Assembly: GCA_023417775.1 (NCBI GenBank)
Contig: JAEZEJ010000108.1
Span: forward strand, 1 to 15,634
Length of the DNA stretch: 15,634 nucleotides
Direction of reading: 5' to 3'
Origin: Actinomycetes bacterium
GTDB lineage: Bacteria > Actinomycetota > Actinomycetes > Propionibacteriales > Nocardioidaceae
Shown: in pieces, positions 12,638 through 15,634 of the stretch
How positions within the stretch are numbered: the first letter of the stretch is position 1
Layout of the letters: the number at the start of each line of letters is the position of its first letter
Notes under the pieces: model-generated
Told to the model about the DNA's origin: nothing
Databases searched by the model: none
The model's input: only the letters and a program-made list of their open reading frames with translations
Translations under genes and position numbers: made by a program

Positions 12638-14542
12638 ATGTCTCAACGCACCAGCAGTACGCGGCACCGTCTCGCCGCTACCGCGGCCGTCTCGGCACTC
12701 GCCGCGACAGGTGTCGTCCTCCTGCCCAGCGCGGCGCAGGCGGACGACGGACCCAAGAACGTCATCGTCTTGATCGGCGACGGGATGGGATACAACTTCG
12801 TCGACCTGGCCAGTGCCTATGAGCACGGCTCGACGCGCCACCAGGTCGAGGTCGATCCGGCGACGGGCGAGCAGCGTGTCGTGGGTGGCGACCCGGCCCA
12901 GGTCTACGAGCGATTCCCGGTCGAGGTCGCCTCGACGACCTACTCCGCCAGCGGACGCGCGGCCTATGACAGCGCCGGGGCCTGGGGCTCCTTCGACTGG
13001 GTCGCGAGCGGTGCCACCGACTCGGCCGCGGCGGCCACGGCGCTGGCCACCGGCGTCAAGACGGATAACGGTGTCCTCGGCTTCGATCCGGAGGGCACGC
13101 GCCTGGAGAACCTCACCGAACGCGCCGACAAGCTCGGCAAGGCGACCGGCATCGTCAGCTCCGTCCCGTTCAGCCACGCCACGCCGGCGGGCTACGCCGC
13201 CCACAATGCCGATCGCAATGATCTGGACGGCGTGACCGGCGAGTACATCTCCGCGGACTACCTCGACGTGGTCATCGGCGGCGGTCATCCCTACTTCGAT
13301 GACGATCACGAGCCCCGCGAGGATCCCGACTTCACCTATGTCTCCGAGCCCGACTGGGACCGCCTGACTGCCGGCCAGACCGGTTTCGATCTGGTCGAGG
13401 AGACCGCGGACTTCGAGCGCATCGCCGCCGGCGAGGACCTCCCGGAGCGGCTCTTCGGCGCCGTGCAGGTGGGGGAGACGCTGCAGTTCAACCGTTCGGC
13501 CCTCGCGGAGGCGAAGGCTCCCGGCGAGGCGCCCCGCAATGAGGTGCCCGATCTCGCCACACTCTCGACCGCGGCCCTCAACGTGCTCGGCCAGGAGGAG
13601 GACGGTTTCTTCACGATGATCGAGGGAGGCGCGATCGACTGGGCCGGCCACGCCAACTCCACCGCCGGAGCGCTGGAGGAGACGGCGGACTTCAACCGGG
13701 CCGTCGAGGCCGCGGTCGACTGGGTCGAGGAGAACTCGTCGTGGGACGAGACCCTCGTGATCGTCACGGCCGACCACGAGACGGGTTACCTCGCCGGTCC
13801 GGGCGCCGACCCGAGCTGGACCTCCATCTCGGGCAGCAAGGGCCAGATCCCCGCGCACACCTGGCACAGTGGCGGGCACACCAATCAGCTGGTGCCGGTC
13901 TTCGCCAAGGGCGCCGGCGCACAGGCGGTCGCCGGGCGCGCCACCGGCAGTGATCCGCTGCGCGGCGCGTATCTCGACAACACCGACCTCGCGAAGGTCC
14001 TCCTCGAGGATCTCTGGACGACCGATGGGGCGGTGAGCGGCGACGGGATCGAGCTGGGAGCCACGGTCGAGGGTCAGGGTGGCACCGCACCGGGCAAGCT
14101 GGTGCTCTCGGTGCCCACCGGTGCCGCCGTGGACCTCGGCACACCCGCGAATGCCGGCGACCGGCTCCGCTACATCGCGAGTCTGCCGACCGTCGCGGTC
14201 ACCGACTCGCGCAGCGACGAGCAGGCCGGTGCCGGAGGCTGGTCGTTGTCCGGCCGGGCGGGTGACCTGGCGGACGGCAACCGACTGATCCGCTCGCGCC
14301 ACCTCGGCTGGGTGCCGGGGCTGCGCGAGGCCCGTCAGGGCGTGACCGTGGGCTCGCCCGTGGCCTCGCAGCTCAGCGGTGGACCGGGACTCGGCGAGGC
14401 GGCGACGCTGGCATCGGCTCGCGGCGCTGGCCGGCACGGCACGACGCAGCTCGGCGGCGATGTCCAGCTGGAGATCCCGGTCGACACCAAGACCGGCGAC
14501 TACCGCGGCGAGCTGCGGTTGTCGTTGTTCCCGGTCGACTGA
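12638..14542 (+). CDS. phoA: Secreted alkaline phosphatase with C-terminal WxL-like domain
   Basis: PhoA-superfamily phosphomonoesterase of 634 residues, against about 470 in E. coli. A Sec signal peptide ends at AQA35|DD. The catalytic domain (about 38-470) carries the full metal set: D48 in LIGDGMG, nucleophile S129 in ATDSAAAATALATG, E329, D334 and H338 in EGGAIDWAGH, D379 and H380 in TADHETG, and H414 in WHSGGHTNQ. The last 150 residues or so (from about 485) are a separate beta-rich domain starting KLVLSVPTGAAVDLG, with VTDSRSDEQAGAGGWSLSG (W535-S-L537) and ending YRGELRLSLFPVD. This matches WxL cell-wall-binding domains, with a degenerate second motif. The enzyme would scavenge phosphate outside the cell while held on the wall. 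The ATG has GAGGAG 4 bases upstream. Confidence 0.93.
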   Translation: MSQRTSSTRHRLAATAAVSALAATGVVLLPSAAQADDGPKNVIVLIGDGMGYNFVDLASAYEHGSTRHQVEVDPATGEQRVVGGDPAQVYERFPVEVASTTYSASGRAAYDSAGAWGSFDWVASGATDSAAAATALATGVKTDNGVLGFDPEGTRLENLTERADKLGKATGIVSSVPFSHATPAGYAAHNADRNDLDGVTGEYISADYLDVVIGGGHPYFDDDHEPREDPDFTYVSEPDWDRLTAGQTGFDLVEETADFERIAAGEDLPERLFGAVQVGETLQFNRSALAEAKAPGEAPRNEVPDLATLSTAALNVLGQEEDGFFTMIEGGAIDWAGHANSTAGALEETADFNRAVEAAVDWVEENSSWDETLVIVTADHETGYLAGPGADPSWTSISGSKGQIPAHTWHSGGHTNQLVPVFAKGAGAQAVAGRATGSDPLRGAYLDNTDLAKVLLEDLWTTDGAVSGDGIELGATVEGQGGTAPGKLVLSVPTGAAVDLGTPANAGDRLRYIASLPTVAVTDSRSDEQAGAGGWSLSGRAGDLADGNRLIRSRHLGWVPGLREARQGVTVGSPVASQLSGGPGLGEAATLASARGAGRHGTTQLGGDVQLEIPVDTKTGDYRGELRLSLFPVD

Positions 14543-14552
14543 TCCGACCCGG

Positions 14553-14586
14553 GGAGATGGCCGGCCGGGGCCGGCCGGCCATCTCC
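14553..14586 (+). terminator. Strong hairpin between phosphatase and WxL-interacting protein genes
   Basis: GGAGATGGCCGGCC and GGCCGGCCATCTCC form a perfect 14-bp stem around GGGGCC, beginning 10 bases after the phosphatase stop and ending 7 bases before the next gene's Shine-Dalgarno. There is no T-run. It may act as a terminator, an attenuator lowering expression of the second gene, or a 3' end stabiliser. Confidence 0.6.
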
Positions 14587-14606
14587 GGTCCATGGAGGAG
14601 AAGACG

Positions 14607-15593
14607 ATGAGACGCATGCTCGTGATCGCGGTTGTCGCGATCGCGTCCTCGACGGCGGGGCCGGTGTCCGCCGAGACGGCCGGTCAGACGACCTGGTCCC
14701 TGGAGCCCTCCGCGGAGGGGGCGCCGGATGCCCGGGTCTCCCTGCGGCACGTCGCGGAGCCGGGGGAGGAGATCGCCGACGAGATCGCGTTGACGAACTT
14801 CTCCGATGGCCCGGCGACCTTCCGGCTCTATGCGGGCGACGGCCGGGTGACCGATGACGGCGGATTCGACATCGACGAGTCCGGCGACGGGCCCGGCACC
14901 TGGGTGCGGCTCGCGGACAGCGACGAGTCGGTCGAGATCGCCGTGGAGGCCCAGGACACGGTGGCCGTGCCCGTCCGCGTGGAGGTCCCCGAGGACGCTC
15001 TGCCGGGCGATCAGCCCTTCGGGATCGTGGCCGAGCTGGTGGCCGACGACGCGACCGTCGCCCTCGACGCCCGAGTCGGGGTCCGCGGCCATCTGAGGGT
15101 CGCGGGCGAGATCACCCCCGCCGTGACCCCCACGATCGTCGACATCGACTATCACTCGGGCTGGAACCCGTTCGCCCCCGGCACCGCCGAGGTGACCTAT
15201 CGACTGGAGAACTCCGGCAATGTCCGGTTGGGGGCGCGGTCCGGCATCACCCACGACGGCCCCTTCGGGCTCGGCGGAGGTGAGACCGAGGATGCCGTCC
15301 GCGAGATCCTCCCCGGCGGTGTCGAGGAGCGGACCGTCGAGATCGCGGCGTGGCCACTCGTCCGGATGTCGGCGGAGGTGGACGCTCGACCGGTTCTCGT
15401 GGGCGACGATGTGATCGACGCCGAGCTGGTGCCGGAGATCGCGTCGAGCGGGTCGTGGGCAGTGCCCCTGCCGCAGCTCGGCCTGGTCCTCCTGATCGCC
15501 GGAGGAGCCGGGGGAACGGTGTGGCTGCGGCGCCGGCGCGAGATCGCGGTCCAGCGGCGCATCGACGCGGCGGTGGTCGCTGCCGGCGGCTGA
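14607..15593 (+). CDS. WxL-interacting protein-like membrane-anchored surface protein (DUF916/DUF3324 layout)
   Basis: Exported protein of 328 residues with no catalytic motif. A signal peptide ends at VSA22|ET. The first beta domain (about 23-150), with TTWSLEPS, ALTNFSDGPATFRLYAGDG and VPEDALPGDQPFGIVAELV, resembles the peptidoglycan-binding domain of WxL-interacting proteins. The second (about 155-275), with RGHLRVAGEITP, DYHSGWNPFAPG and YRLENSGNVRLG, resembles their host-binding domain. A membrane helix (285-307) and the stop-transfer RRRR lead into a short basic tail. The order signal, two beta domains, helix, basic tail is that of Firmicutes WxL partners. GGAGGAG lies 6 bases before the ATG at 14607; an upstream in-frame ATG at 14592 has no such site. 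It probably docks the phosphatase encoded just before it. Confidence 0.8.
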   Translation: MRRMLVIAVVAIASSTAGPVSAETAGQTTWSLEPSAEGAPDARVSLRHVAEPGEEIADEIALTNFSDGPATFRLYAGDGRVTDDGGFDIDESGDGPGTWVRLADSDESVEIAVEAQDTVAVPVRVEVPEDALPGDQPFGIVAELVADDATVALDARVGVRGHLRVAGEITPAVTPTIVDIDYHSGWNPFAPGTAEVTYRLENSGNVRLGARSGITHDGPFGLGGGETEDAVREILPGGVEERTVEIAAWPLVRMSAEVDARPVLVGDDVIDAELVPEIASSGSWAVPLPQLGLVLLIAGGAGGTVWLRRRREIAVQRRIDAAVVAAGG

Positions 15594-15616
15594 CCGCCGA
15601 CCACGCAGAAGGGGCG

Positions 15617-15634
15617 TCCCACCCATCGGTGGGA
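15617..15634. terminator. Partial terminator-like hairpin at the window end
   Basis: TCCCACC-CATC-GGTGGGA is a perfect 7-bp stem 23 bases after the last stop codon. The left side is preceded by GGGGCG, so the stem probably extends beyond the window edge. It fits an intrinsic terminator of the phosphatase/WxL-partner unit. Confidence 0.55.

Noticed and set aside
12593..14617. Long open frame on the minus strand opposite the alkaline phosphatase gene
   Set aside because: Same reason: it shadows a gene with a full set of catalytic residues and shows only repetitive Arg/Gly/Leu/Val-rich sequence.

Overview
The window reads as chromosomal DNA of a high-GC Gram-positive bacterium (Actinomycetota). 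By eye it is about two thirds G+C. GTG starts are frequent, several -10 elements have the relaxed TANNNT form, and two genes look leaderless. The genus cannot be fixed from the sequence. Sixteen protein-coding genes cover almost all of it. I see no rRNA, tRNA, insertion sequence, phage gene or CRISPR array, and no gene-free stretch longer than 300 bases; the longest gap is about 285 bases, before the transporter operon.

Minus strand, 42-4631: two groups of genes. A housekeeping group reads truA (tRNA pseudouridine synthase), a NUDIX hydrolase and a MmcQ/YjbR-like protein, packed with gaps of 8 and 3 bases. A 122-base spacer follows, holding four alternating inverted copies of a 19-base repeat. 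Next come a small RsmC-like methyltransferase, then a crotonase (enoyl-CoA hydratase/isomerase) and an acyl-CoA dehydrogenase, which look like a two-gene fatty-acid or acyl-CoA degradation unit behind its own promoter and operator-like palindrome.

Plus strand, 4917-12515: an eight-gene cluster behind an AT-rich promoter region. It encodes an SsuABC/NMT1-type ABC importer (lipoprotein, permease, ATPase), an SDR oxidoreductase, a metallo-beta-lactamase-fold hydrolase, a cyclase-family (kynurenine formamidase-like) hydrolase, an acyl-CoA synthetase and a TetR regulator. Three 4-base start/stop overlaps and otherwise short gaps indicate one transcript for the seven structural genes. The logic is import of a small organic compound, oxidation or reduction, hydrolytic ring opening and CoA activation, with products able to enter beta-oxidation. 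I do not recognise the pathway or its substrate.

Plus strand, 12638-15593: a secreted PhoA-type alkaline phosphatase carrying a C-terminal WxL-like cell-wall domain, followed by a membrane-anchored protein with the layout of WxL-interacting (DUF916/DUF3324-type) proteins. A perfect 14-bp hairpin lies between them. The pair looks like an enzyme plus its wall-docking partner and is the most unusual feature of the window.
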